This document shows positions 1-6,564 of a stretch of DNA of 11,656 bases, piece by piece. A program made the translations under genes and the position numbers. Under the pieces are notes generated by a model. That model was not told the origin of the DNA. It worked only from the letters and a program-made list of their open reading frames with translations, and ran no database searches. The DNA is from LDYB01 sp037442385 (GTDB lineage Bacteria; Armatimonadota; Fimbriimonadia; Fimbriimonadales; GBS-DC), in assembly GCA_037442385.1 (NCBI GenBank), contig JBBIQJ010000068.1, positions 1 to 11,656 on the forward strand, in the 5' to 3' direction. Each line of letters opens with the position of its first letter. Within the stretch, counting starts at the first letter, position 1.

Positions 1-236
1 ATGCCTGCTCCCAGCAACGCACCCCGAAGCATGTGCAACGGTGTGCCCCACGCCAGCCCTGTCGCGAAGCCAATCATCCCCCCGATCAAGCCGCCCGACG
101 CCGCGCCATAAAGACCCAGCGCGGTCCAGTTCACCGAGCGCCGAATATCGTCCGAAGTGAACGGCTCCGTGACCAGCCACGCCAGAAAGCCCCCCAGCGC
201 CCCAAACACCATCAGGTAGAGGACTTTGGAAAGCAT
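1..236 (-). CDS. Glycine-rich membrane protein, 3' part missing (runs off left edge)
   Basis: The reading frame starts at ATG 236-234, directly after the TAG stop of the FHA gene (239-237), and stays open to the window edge. Seventy-eight residues are visible. Two hydrophobic segments can be seen, about residues 4-22 and 38-62. The second is rich in small residues (GAASGGLIGGMIG) in a glycine-zipper style, and a further run (GALLGAG) begins at the edge. No enzyme motif is visible. From memory, repeated segments of this kind occur in multi-pass proteins that end in an FHA domain, which would fit the FHA gene immediately upstream, but that domain would lie outside the window. The zero-base spacing implies cotranscription and probably coupled translation with the FHA gene. 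Function unknown. Confidence 0.75.
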   Translation of the reverse strand, partial: MLSKVLYLMVFGALGGFLAWLVTEPFTSDDIRRSVNWTALGLYGAASGGLIGGMIGFATGLAWGTPLHMLRGALLGAG

Positions 237-1481
237 CTATTCCACCCGGAAGGCACAGGCTCCGAACTGCACGGTGTCGCCAGGGCGAACGGGCGTCGGC
301 GCACTGATGCGCACGCCGTTCACAAAGGTTCCATTCGTGCTGCCCAAGTCCTCCACAAACACCGTGTCGCCCTGCTTCAGGAACTGGGCATGGCGTCGGC
401 TGACGGTGCTGTCCTGATCCAGCACAATCCCGTTGCCCGCTTCGCGCCCTACGGTAATCAGGTCCGCCTCGATGGAGAAAGAAACCCCCGCGTACGCGCC
501 CTGCGTGCCCACAATACGGGTCGGCGTGCCTGTGGAAACAGGAGCCGCGGTTGCCGTTGGGGGAACTCCTGCCGTGTCCAACGGCGGCAGGTCGGGTTGA
601 GGCGGAGCGGATGGCGCCGCGGCTGAAGCCGAAGTGGTCGCCGATGCCGTGCTAGAGGGCAGCTCCACGCCCAGCTTCTGCATCATGTCGGCGAGCGGCT
701 GCTCTTTCTGCCTGGCGAGTTTTACCAGCAACACAATCACGGCGATGGCGAGCGCGCCCGCAATCGCCGTCATAATCAGCGTGCCAATCAGGCTGGAGGA
801 AGCTGCCGTCTCCTGCTGGTCAGCCTTGCCTTCGGCAGGTTTCGGCAGAGTCGCCACCTCGCCTGTGAGGGTGATGTCCAGCACGGGCACGGTCTGCTCC
901 CGCTCGCGCTTGAGAGCGATTTCCTGCGTGGTACTCTGATCCGCGCCGTACTGCACCCGCACGGAAACCTTGCCCAGTGGCACGCGATCAAACAGCACAA
1001 TCCCTTCGGCGGTTGGCTCCAGCACCTGGGTGTGGGTTTTGCCCTGCGCGTCAGTCAGCGTGATGAGGGCGCTGGCGACAGGTGCGGTCTCCTTGCGCAC
1101 ATTCACCTGCACCCGTGCTACATGGCTCCAGCGCTCGCTGGTGAGGCTCAGCTTTGTTTCTTTCTGCTGGGCAAGTTCAATCCGCGCGAGGTTGCCCGTT
1201 TTGGGGTCCAGCACCCAGAGGATGGCGCTCTTTTCGGGGAGTTGCAGGGTGGGCTGCTTATCGGCGGTCTTCTGGGGAGCGTTCAGGGGCTTGCCCTGCG
1301 CGTCTTCCGTCCACCACCAGTGGTCGCCCTCTTCGGGGAACTCCAGCGTGAGCGTGCGCGCGAGGCTTTCCGCTCGCGGTTTCGGTGTGTCCGTTTCACG
1401 CGGAGCCTGCGGGGCGGCGGGTTGCCCCATCCCCAGCGCCCCTGTCAGAATTGCCAGCGCCAGCCAACAGAGAATTCTCAT
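237..1481 (-). CDS. Membrane-anchored FHA-domain protein with exported N-terminal part
   Basis: This 414-residue protein probably reads phosphothreonine signals at the inner face of the membrane. It has a signal peptide or anchor at residues 1-20 (MRILCWLALAILTG). A beta-rich region with a carboxypeptidase-regulatory-like stretch follows at about 115-205. There is a hydrophobic transmembrane helix at about 229-256, an Ala/Ser/Thr/Pro-rich linker at about 276-320, and a C-terminal FHA domain from about 323. The FHA hallmarks are present: GRE, SRRHA at 361-365, and LGSTNGTFVNG at 379-389. If the signal peptide is cleaved, the FHA domain is cytoplasmic and the beta-rich part outside. I chose the ATG at 1481 because it begins a clean signal sequence; a TTG two codons upstream is possible. 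The gene lies 47 bp after pntAB and abuts the next membrane gene. The kinase it would serve is not in the window. Confidence 0.87.
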   Translation of the reverse strand: MRILCWLALAILTGALGMGQPAAPQAPRETDTPKPRAESLARTLTLEFPEEGDHWWWTEDAQGKPLNAPQKTADKQPTLQLPEKSAILWVLDPKTGNLARIELAQQKETKLSLTSERWSHVARVQVNVRKETAPVASALITLTDAQGKTHTQVLEPTAEGIVLFDRVPLGKVSVRVQYGADQSTTQEIALKREREQTVPVLDITLTGEVATLPKPAEGKADQQETAASSSLIGTLIMTAIAGALAIAVIVLLVKLARQKEQPLADMMQKLGVELPSSTASATTSASAAAPSAPPQPDLPPLDTAGVPPTATAAPVSTGTPTRIVGTQGAYAGVSFSIEADLITVGREAGNGIVLDQDSTVSRRHAQFLKQGDTVFVEDLGSTNGTFVNGVRISAPTPVRPGDTVQFGACAFRVE

Positions 1482-1528
1482 CAGCAATTTAGATTGCGCT
1501 ACGCCTGCAAAGTTCCTGCGGGGCGGGA

Positions 1529-1831
1529 CTACTTCGGCTCGCGCCGCGCAGGCGCCGAGGGCTTGAACATCTCCAGCATCCGATGCGTTACCAGAAAGCC
1601 GCCCACCACATTAATCGTGGCGAACACCAGCGCGATTGCGCCCAGCACCGCGCTCAAGGTCGTGTGTTGCGAGCCTGCCGACAGAATCGCCCCGATAATC
1701 GTGATACCCGAAATCGCGTTAGACCCCGACATCAGCGGCGTGTGGAGCGTGGGCGGCACTTTGGTGATAACCTCAAAGCCCACGAAGATTGCCAGCACAA
1801 ACACCGTCAGTGCGCCGATAAAGGTTTCCAT
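1529..1831 (-). CDS. pntAB: NAD(P) transhydrogenase subunit alpha part 2 (membrane subunit)
   Basis: This 100-residue protein is the small membrane subunit of proton-translocating NAD(P)+ transhydrogenase. In split three-gene forms of the enzyme it lies between PntAA, which binds NAD(H), and PntB. It helps form the proton channel coupled to hydride transfer from NADH to NADP+. Three hydrophobic helices are visible, about 4-21, 37-54 and 60-85. The family signature VPPTLHTPLMSGSNAISG is intact at about 25-42. Length matches split-form alpha-2 subunits. The ATG at 1831 lies 4 bp after the stop of the winged-helix gene, with a weak AAGG upstream. Neither pntAA nor pntB is next to it: upstream is the SelB-like gene and then a divergent gene, and downstream is the FHA gene. 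The partners must be elsewhere in the genome or absent. Confidence 0.93.
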   Translation of the reverse strand: METFIGALTVFVLAIFVGFEVITKVPPTLHTPLMSGSNAISGITIIGAILSAGSQHTTLSAVLGAIALVFATINVVGGFLVTHRMLEMFKPSAPARREPK

Positions 1832-1835
1832 CGCC

Positions 1836-2177
1836 TTATATATACCCCAGCTGGCGCAGGGCGGTCAGCATCGCGTGGGCATAGCGCCGTGAAGTACCCG
1901 TGAGGTCGCGTACCTGCTGCACCTTGTAGGGCGGCGTCAGGTTCTGGAGCTGGGCGTGCAACTGGCGCAGGATATCAGTGGCAAAGTAGAGTCCTTCGGC
2001 TTCCACAATCTCGCCGCGCTCGATGCCCCAGTTCAGCATGGCGCGGATGGCGTCGGGCGGCGCGCCCAACGCTCGCGACGCTTCCTGCGGGCTGGGCGGA
2101 GCATATGCCGCCTGCCGATAGAACACCACCACACGCTGATAAAACGCTTCCCGCCGCTGCTCACGAACAGTGGGCAT
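1836..2177 (-). CDS. Stand-alone SelB-type winged-helix domain protein
   Basis: This 113-residue protein resembles the last two winged-helix domains of SelB, the selenocysteine-specific elongation factor, which bind the SECIS RNA hairpin in true SelB. Residues about 9-66 form a first putative winged helix ending in EGLYFATDIL. Residues about 67-113 match the final SelB winged helix, with the signature VRDLTGTSRRYA at about 89-100. It stops just before the usual end of that domain. No GTPase domain is present. The ATG at 2177 is chosen because a TTTAAT box lies 6 bp before it. A longer frame to 2282 would overlap the divergent gene and encodes nothing SelB-like. It is the first gene of the minus-strand operon with pntAB. 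It could be an RNA- or DNA-binding regulator, or a relic of SelB; its function is not known. Confidence 0.78.
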   Translation of the reverse strand: MPTVREQRREAFYQRVVVFYRQAAYAPPSPQEASRALGAPPDAIRAMLNWGIERGEIVEAEGLYFATDILRQLHAQLQNLTPPYKVQQVRDLTGTSRRYAHAMLTALRQLGYI

Positions 2178-2183
2178 ATAAGA

Positions 2184-2189
2184 ATTAAA
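2184..2189 (-). promoter_or_regulatory. Putative -10 box (TTTAAT) for the winged-helix/pntAB operon
   Basis: On the minus strand TTTAAT ends 6 bases before the ATG at 2177. Transcription would start at or next to the A of the start codon, giving a leaderless or nearly leaderless mRNA. No Shine-Dalgarno sequence is visible before this ATG, which agrees. I see no convincing -35 box. Confidence 0.4.
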
Positions 2190-2240
2190 CCCTTCACAAG
2201 CAGGAAAATTCACCCCTTGCGCGAACTTTCCATCTTGCTT

Positions 2241-2248
2241 GAGGAGGT
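2241..2248 (+). promoter_or_regulatory. Strong ribosome binding site (GAGGAGGT) of the TlpA-like gene
   Basis: GAGGAGGT lies about 7 bases before ATG 2255-2257. This spacing selects that ATG over the in-frame TTG at 2249, which is two codons earlier and too close to the site. Confidence 0.8.
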
Positions 2249-2254
2249 TTGACG

Positions 2255-4021
2255 ATGCGAGTAGCGCTGTTGCTGATAGCATGGATCGGGGTGATGATGG
2301 TGCCGGCGCAGGAGCCAGAATCGGGGTACACCCTCACCATCAAAGTCGTTAATGAGCAGAACCAGCCCGTGCCCAACGCCGCCGTGAACGTTTACGAGCC
2401 GTTCCCAGGCGGTGGACGCATGCAGATTTTCAAAGAAGAGTGGCAACGAACGAGCGCCGAGGGGGTTGCGGTCTTCCACGCAGATGTAGAACAACTACGT
2501 ATTGAAGAGGAATTGAGGGCTGCGAGCAAGCGTCGTACACGCTGGGGCATCACGGTCGCCGCGGCAGGATACCTCTCACATCAAGAGTTTCTGGAAAATC
2601 CCAGGTTTGACACCACCTACACCATCACGCTAAAGCGCGGCGCAAAAACCCTCGAACTGATTTTCCGCAACGAGACGGGCAAACCGCTCCCCGAAACCCT
2701 GGAACCCGCTGTCTTCGAAATCAAAGAGGACGATAAAACCGCGTCCCTGATTTTTGATTACTTCGAGTACGAGCGGGAAACAGGATTAATGTATTTCGTA
2801 TTGCGCCACATTCACAGCCAGTTCGGTGTGGAGCGTGTGGAGGTGGGACGCTACCGGGTTCCTCTGCCCGCAGGGTTCGATCGACCCCTGCTCGTGTTGA
2901 TTTACCATAGAGGCTTTTTACGGGGATTCGCCGCGCGCATCTCCAAAGAGCAGGTGAAACAAGGGCGCGCGGAGATGACACTTCCTAAACCCAAGCGCGC
3001 ACAGGTGCGCTTCGACGCCACGCAGGCAACGAATCTCAAGACCAACCTGCTCTATCAACTGGACGCTATTATTGACTATGGCGGCGAGGTCCCTTTTGGT
3101 CTCACACTGGAGGTAGGTTCTCTACCAAAGGGAGCGTCAAAAACCTTCGTGTGGGACGACCTGTATGGCGATATTACCGCGCGGATGGAAACGGATCCCC
3201 TCAGTGAGGATCAGAGCGAGTTTTTCTCCATCTCCAGGCGAGTCGCGCCTGCTGAGGGGGATTCGGAGCTGGTGCTGACGTACACGCCGTCCAACCCCGA
3301 AGCGTTCAGAGGCGACCAGACTCATAAGGTACAGGTCTACCGAGCCGATGGGACGCTTGCAAAAGGGATGCCCTACCGCCTGACCGCGTACGATTCGGGA
3401 CGCACGCTGGTGATTGCTGAAGGCACGCTGGACGACGAGGGGCGAGCGACGCTCCCGAACCTGCGAGCAGATGTCTACTATCGGCTCGAAGTGGACAGCG
3501 AAGTAGTGGGCGGTTTTATGCTGGCAAAGCCAGAACATCGGTACGGGACCTTCCGAATCCCGCCCCGTGGGGGCGAACCTGCGCCTGACCTGACGCTCAC
3601 CGACCTGCGCACGGGCGACAAGTTCCGCCTCGCCGACCTCAAGGGCAAGTGGGTCTATATCGACTTCTGGGCGACATGGTGCGGTCCGTGTCGGGGTGCG
3701 ATGGAACAGATGGCCCAGGAGGGCAATCGGGTGGAGAAAGCGTTTGAGGGGAAGGTGGTGTTGCTCACTATCAGTATCGACGATTCGCAGGAGCCGATTA
3801 AGCCCTATCTGGAGAAGATGGGGGCGTGGGACAAGGCGCGCCACTGCTGGTCAGGCGCAGGCGGCTGGCGCAGCCCTGCGGGACAGGCATTCGTGATACA
3901 GAGCATCCCCTTCGCGGTGCTGATAGACCCTTCAGGTAAAATCGCGTGGCGTGGGTATCCGAACACCTTCGGCTCGCTCGTTAATCAGATTGCGGAACAT
4001 GTGAACCCCGCCACGCCATGA
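2255..4021 (+). CDS. Exported TlpA/thioredoxin-fold protein with long N-terminal beta domains
   Basis: This 588-residue extracytoplasmic protein has a C-terminal thioredoxin fold of the TlpA/AhpC-TSA type, at about 436-583. It probably reduces, oxidises or isomerises disulfides outside the membrane. A signal peptide is at residues 1-18 (VPA before Q). Residues about 22-110 look like a carboxypeptidase-regulatory-like beta-sandwich. Residues about 110-350 are beta-rich and unassigned. A second Ig-like or carboxypeptidase-like unit lies at about 355-425. The redox domain has the active site WCGPC at 475-479 and the cis-proline (SIP, P552). The N-terminal part of about 430 residues is much longer than a plain TlpA protein (about 150-200 residues) and probably binds a partner or carbohydrate/peptide. 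It is transcribed divergently from the winged-helix/pntAB operon, with 77 bp between start codons. No cytochrome-maturation genes are nearby, so the substrate is unknown. Confidence 0.88.
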   Translation: MRVALLLIAWIGVMMVPAQEPESGYTLTIKVVNEQNQPVPNAAVNVYEPFPGGGRMQIFKEEWQRTSAEGVAVFHADVEQLRIEEELRAASKRRTRWGITVAAAGYLSHQEFLENPRFDTTYTITLKRGAKTLELIFRNETGKPLPETLEPAVFEIKEDDKTASLIFDYFEYERETGLMYFVLRHIHSQFGVERVEVGRYRVPLPAGFDRPLLVLIYHRGFLRGFAARISKEQVKQGRAEMTLPKPKRAQVRFDATQATNLKTNLLYQLDAIIDYGGEVPFGLTLEVGSLPKGASKTFVWDDLYGDITARMETDPLSEDQSEFFSISRRVAPAEGDSELVLTYTPSNPEAFRGDQTHKVQVYRADGTLAKGMPYRLTAYDSGRTLVIAEGTLDDEGRATLPNLRADVYYRLEVDSEVVGGFMLAKPEHRYGTFRIPPRGGEPAPDLTLTDLRTGDKFRLADLKGKWVYIDFWATWCGPCRGAMEQMAQEGNRVEKAFEGKVVLLTISIDDSQEPIKPYLEKMGAWDKARHCWSGAGGWRSPAGQAFVIQSIPFAVLIDPSGKIAWRGYPNTFGSLVNQIAEHVNPATP

Positions 4022-4031
4022 GGGCGCATGG
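4016..4031. repeat. Inverted repeat CCATG-N6-CATGG in the methyltransferase promoter
   Basis: A perfect 5-bp dyad with a 6-bp spacer covers the stop codon of the preceding gene and the extended -10 element just downstream. Its position, over the -35 to -16 part of the promoter, would suit an operator. A chance occurrence of a 5-bp dyad is quite possible. Confidence 0.4.
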
Positions 4032-4037
4032 TATAAT
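4029..4037 (+). promoter_or_regulatory. Extended -10 promoter (TGGTATAAT) of the DNA methyltransferase
   Basis: TG-N-TATAAT is a perfect extended -10 element. No -35 box is seen at 16-18 bp upstream, as is normal for this promoter class. The start would fall near 4043-4045, giving a leader of about 25 bases before ATG 4070. Confidence 0.68.
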
Positions 4038-4042
4038 CCCCC

Positions 4043-4057
4043 AGCGCCGCGTGCGCT
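4043..4057 (+). other. Short hairpin at the 5' end of the methyltransferase mRNA
   Basis: AGCGC (4043-4047) and GCGCT (4053-4057) can pair around a 5-base loop, at or beside the predicted transcription start. Such a stem could protect the mRNA 5' end. It is short and may be incidental. Confidence 0.3.
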
Positions 4058-4069
4058 CGCCATAGCCCT

Positions 4070-5113
4070 ATGATAAAATATCTCGGCTCCAAGCGAAGCC
4101 TGATTGGCTGGATTGTGGACACGGCGCGCCAGATACACCAGTTCGCGCCGTTGCATACGGTTGTGGATCTGTTCTCCGGGAGCGCACGGGTGGCGCATGC
4201 TTTCAAGGCGCGCGGCTACTTCGTCTACGCCAACGACCATAACACCTACGCCTATGTGCTGGCGACCGCGCTCGTGGAAGCCAACCGCGACCGCTACCCG
4301 CCCGAAACCGTGCAGCCCATTCTGGACGCGCTGATGCAACTGCCCCCCACGCGCGGCTGGTTCACCCGGCGCTACTGTGAGGAGGCGCGCTACTTCATGC
4401 CCGAAAACGGCGCCCGTATCGAAGCCATCCGCAACGCCATCGAACACGACACCGACCCCCACCTCAAAGCGATTCTGCTCACCAGCCTGATGCTCGCCGC
4501 CGATAGAGTGGACTCCACCACCGGCTTGCAGATGGCGTACCTCAAAGAGTGGGCGCCCCGCGCCTACAATCCCCTCACGCTTCGCTATCCGCCCCTGCTA
4601 CCCGGTGAGGGCAAAGCCTTTCAGGCAGACGCGCTGGAACTGGCAGGGCAGTTAGAGGCAGACCTGTTCTACCTGGACCCGCCCTACAATCAGCACTCCT
4701 ATCTGGCAAACTACCATGTGTGGGAGACGCTGGTGCTGTGGGACAACCCCGAAACTTACGGGGTGGCACGGAAGCGTGTGGATGTAAAGTGTCGCAAGAG
4801 CGTGTTCAACTCGCGGGCGCAAGCGCGGGACGCAATGGCGCATCTGGTGCATTCGATTCGGGCGTCGCATTTGTTGGTGTCGTTCAATAACGAGGGCTAT
4901 CTGACGCGCGAGGAGCTGGAGCAGATTTTGCGCGAGTGGGGCTATGTGGCGTGTTTTGAGCGCCCGTACCGTCGGTATGTGGGCGCGCTGATCGGCATCT
5001 ACAACCCGCAGGGCGAGAAGGTGGGGCAGGTCTCCCACACGCGCAACAAGGAGATGCTGTTTGTCGCCACGAAATCGCGCGCGGTGGCGGAGGGCTTAGG
5101 GGTTCCGCTCTGA
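4070..5113 (+). CDS. Adenine-specific DNA methyltransferase, D12 (Dam-like) family
   Basis: This 347-residue enzyme transfers a methyl group from S-adenosylmethionine to N6 of adenine in a specific DNA site. The N-terminal KYLGSKR (3-9) is the usual opening (motif X) of this alpha-class family. Motif I, for SAM binding, is DLFSGSA at 33-39, followed by AND at 54-56. The catalytic motif IV is DPPY at 203-206, and NQHSYLANYH continues it as in known relatives. The target-recognition region lies roughly between 70 and 190. The family opening fixes the ATG at 4070; no Shine-Dalgarno sequence is seen. No restriction endonuclease gene is adjacent, so this looks like an orphan (solitary) methyltransferase, used for regulation or protection. 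Its recognition site cannot be read from the sequence. The last 18 bp overlap the convergent esterase gene. Confidence 0.9.
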   Translation: MIKYLGSKRSLIGWIVDTARQIHQFAPLHTVVDLFSGSARVAHAFKARGYFVYANDHNTYAYVLATALVEANRDRYPPETVQPILDALMQLPPTRGWFTRRYCEEARYFMPENGARIEAIRNAIEHDTDPHLKAILLTSLMLAADRVDSTTGLQMAYLKEWAPRAYNPLTLRYPPLLPGEGKAFQADALELAGQLEADLFYLDPPYNQHSYLANYHVWETLVLWDNPETYGVARKRVDVKCRKSVFNSRAQARDAMAHLVHSIRASHLLVSFNNEGYLTREELEQILREWGYVACFERPYRRYVGALIGIYNPQGEKVGQVSHTRNKEMLFVATKSRAVAEGLGVPL

Positions 5114-6523
5114 ATTACGGGCAACCCGCTCCAGAAAAGCGAACGCATCGGGGAGCGCCTCGCGCACAATCATCAAGTGTTCGCAACCGTTGTAGCGCCG
5201 AAACTCCAGAGTGGCGAGTTTTCTCTCCTTGAGCGTCTGATACGCTCGCTCGATGTTGGTCTTGAGGAACGCCAACTCCTGTTCGCCGACCGCCATGAAC
5301 ACGGGCATTGTTTCGGGAACGCGTTGGGGCTGTCCTGCTCCCGCAAAAATCGCCACCGCGCGGAACAGTTCGGGCTTCTGGCTGACCGCCGCAAAGGTCT
5401 GTGCCCCGCCCATCGAGTGCCCCAACAGAAAAATGCGCGACTCGTCCACCTGTATCAGTTGCTTCACGGCGTCCAGCACCCCCCAGAGATGGTTCAATCC
5501 GCTTACCGCTCGCGGCGCGACGACTGCCCAGCCGCGCTTCTCGGCTTCCTGTAGCACACGCCCCAGCCCGTAGCCGTCAAAGAAGAGATGCTCGTTCCCG
5601 CCTGCGCCATGCAGGGCAATCACCAGCGGGATAGGACGGTCTGGCTGATAGCCTCCGGGCAAAAACAGCCGAAAATAGACATTCCCTTGCGTGCCAGGCG
5701 CGCTCAGCCAGTAGTCGCCCGCTTTGGGCTGCCAGCCACGCTGATTCTGCGCCCAGCGACGCGCCATCTCCAGCGCGTGGTTCACCAATCGTCCCAGCGG
5801 ATAGCGCGTCTCCGGGGAGGCGCCGCGCTCTATCCCGTTCAGCACCTCCACCGTCATCTGCACGGTTGCCCGCTCTATCGGGTTCGCGTCGGGATGCTTC
5901 TCCAGCATCTCCCGCAGAAATGCGGTGTTGGGAATGAGGCGGCTGACAATCGTGACGGGCACGCTCCAGCGGCGCAAAGTGCGGTCGCCCTGCAGGATTT
6001 CAAACTGCAGGCGATAGTCGTCGGGGGGTATCACTTTAGGAAGTTTCAGCGCGGTTGCATCAAGCGAGGCGTCGCCTTTTGCAAGCGTTTTGCCGTCCAG
6101 CGTTTGAATCTGCCACGCGAGGGTCAGCCCTTCGGAGCCTTTTTCCTGCTCGTAGTAGCGAAATATCTGGATGGGGAGGGCGCGCCCACGCACGATGAGC
6201 TCATGGTCTATCACGGGTCGCACCCGCACGCCGATGGAGCCTGCGTAAAGAACCGCATCGGAAGGCGGCTCCGCCGACTGGAGACTCCAGCAGGCGAGGG
6301 TTAGCATCCGCGCCAGCAGGGCCAACCGATTCGAGAAGAACGCCGTGAGGCCCTCCGACAACGGTGGGCACGCACGCAGTCGCGCCTCCTCTGAAGCGCG
6401 GTGCTGTTCCCAGCAGGTTTCCAGCTCTATCAGTCGCGGCGCCAGGTCTGCACGGCTCAGCGGCTGGGCGTGGAGCGCGAGCCCCCCAGCGAGAAACACC
6501 ATCAATAGCGCCAGCAGTCGCAT
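5096..6523 (-). CDS. Exported alpha/beta-hydrolase esterase
   Basis: This 475-residue protein has a signal peptide at residues 1-19 (MRLLALLMVFLAGGLALHA). It has a poorly conserved N-terminal region of about 250 residues and a C-terminal alpha/beta-hydrolase domain at about 270-465. The domain shows the oxyanion segment ALHGAGG, the nucleophile elbow GHSMGG with Ser370, and a probable catalytic His449 in GCEHL. The acid residue is less clear; E414 or E416 in AVGEQE is the candidate. It resembles polyhydroxybutyrate-depolymerase/feruloyl-esterase type hydrolases, but the substrate is unknown. The ATG at 6523 gives a canonical signal peptide. A GTG at 6568 overlaps the TGA stop of the FAD-oxidoreductase gene (GTGA) and would add 15 residues; this alternative cannot be excluded. 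It is the last gene of the three-gene operon. Confidence 0.85.
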   Translation of the reverse strand: MRLLALLMVFLAGGLALHAQPLSRADLAPRLIELETCWEQHRASEEARLRACPPLSEGLTAFFSNRLALLARMLTLACWSLQSAEPPSDAVLYAGSIGVRVRPVIDHELIVRGRALPIQIFRYYEQEKGSEGLTLAWQIQTLDGKTLAKGDASLDATALKLPKVIPPDDYRLQFEILQGDRTLRRWSVPVTIVSRLIPNTAFLREMLEKHPDANPIERATVQMTVEVLNGIERGASPETRYPLGRLVNHALEMARRWAQNQRGWQPKAGDYWLSAPGTQGNVYFRLFLPGGYQPDRPIPLVIALHGAGGNEHLFFDGYGLGRVLQEAEKRGWAVVAPRAVSGLNHLWGVLDAVKQLIQVDESRIFLLGHSMGGAQTFAAVSQKPELFRAVAIFAGAGQPQRVPETMPVFMAVGEQELAFLKTNIERAYQTLKERKLATLEFRRYNGCEHLMIVREALPDAFAFLERVARNSERNP

Positions 6524-6564
6524 AGGGGCCGGATTCAACGGGGGCGCGCCTTTTCCCTGCCAAT

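Noticed and set aside
33..626. Plus-strand open frame of 197 codons
   Set aside because: It is antisense to the FHA gene and the left-edge membrane gene, is rich in Arg, His and Pro, and resembles no family. It is a high-GC shadow frame.
1032..1892. Plus-strand open frame of 286 codons
   Set aside because: It runs antisense through the FHA gene, pntAB and part of the winged-helix gene, all of which have strong family motifs on the other strand.
1529..2177. Selenocysteine insertion (in-frame TGA with a SECIS-like stem) suggested by the SelB-like domain
   Set aside because: Every gene in the window has a complete reading frame that ends at a plausible family C-terminus. I see no internal TGA or tRNA-Sec.
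2178..2282. 35-codon N-terminal extension of the winged-helix gene
   Set aside because: It overlaps the ribosome site and signal-peptide codons of the divergent gene, and contains no SelB-like sequence.
3137..3844. Minus-strand open frame of 235 codons inside the TlpA-like gene
   Set aside because: The plus strand encodes the WCGPC redox domain here; the antisense frame has no family features.
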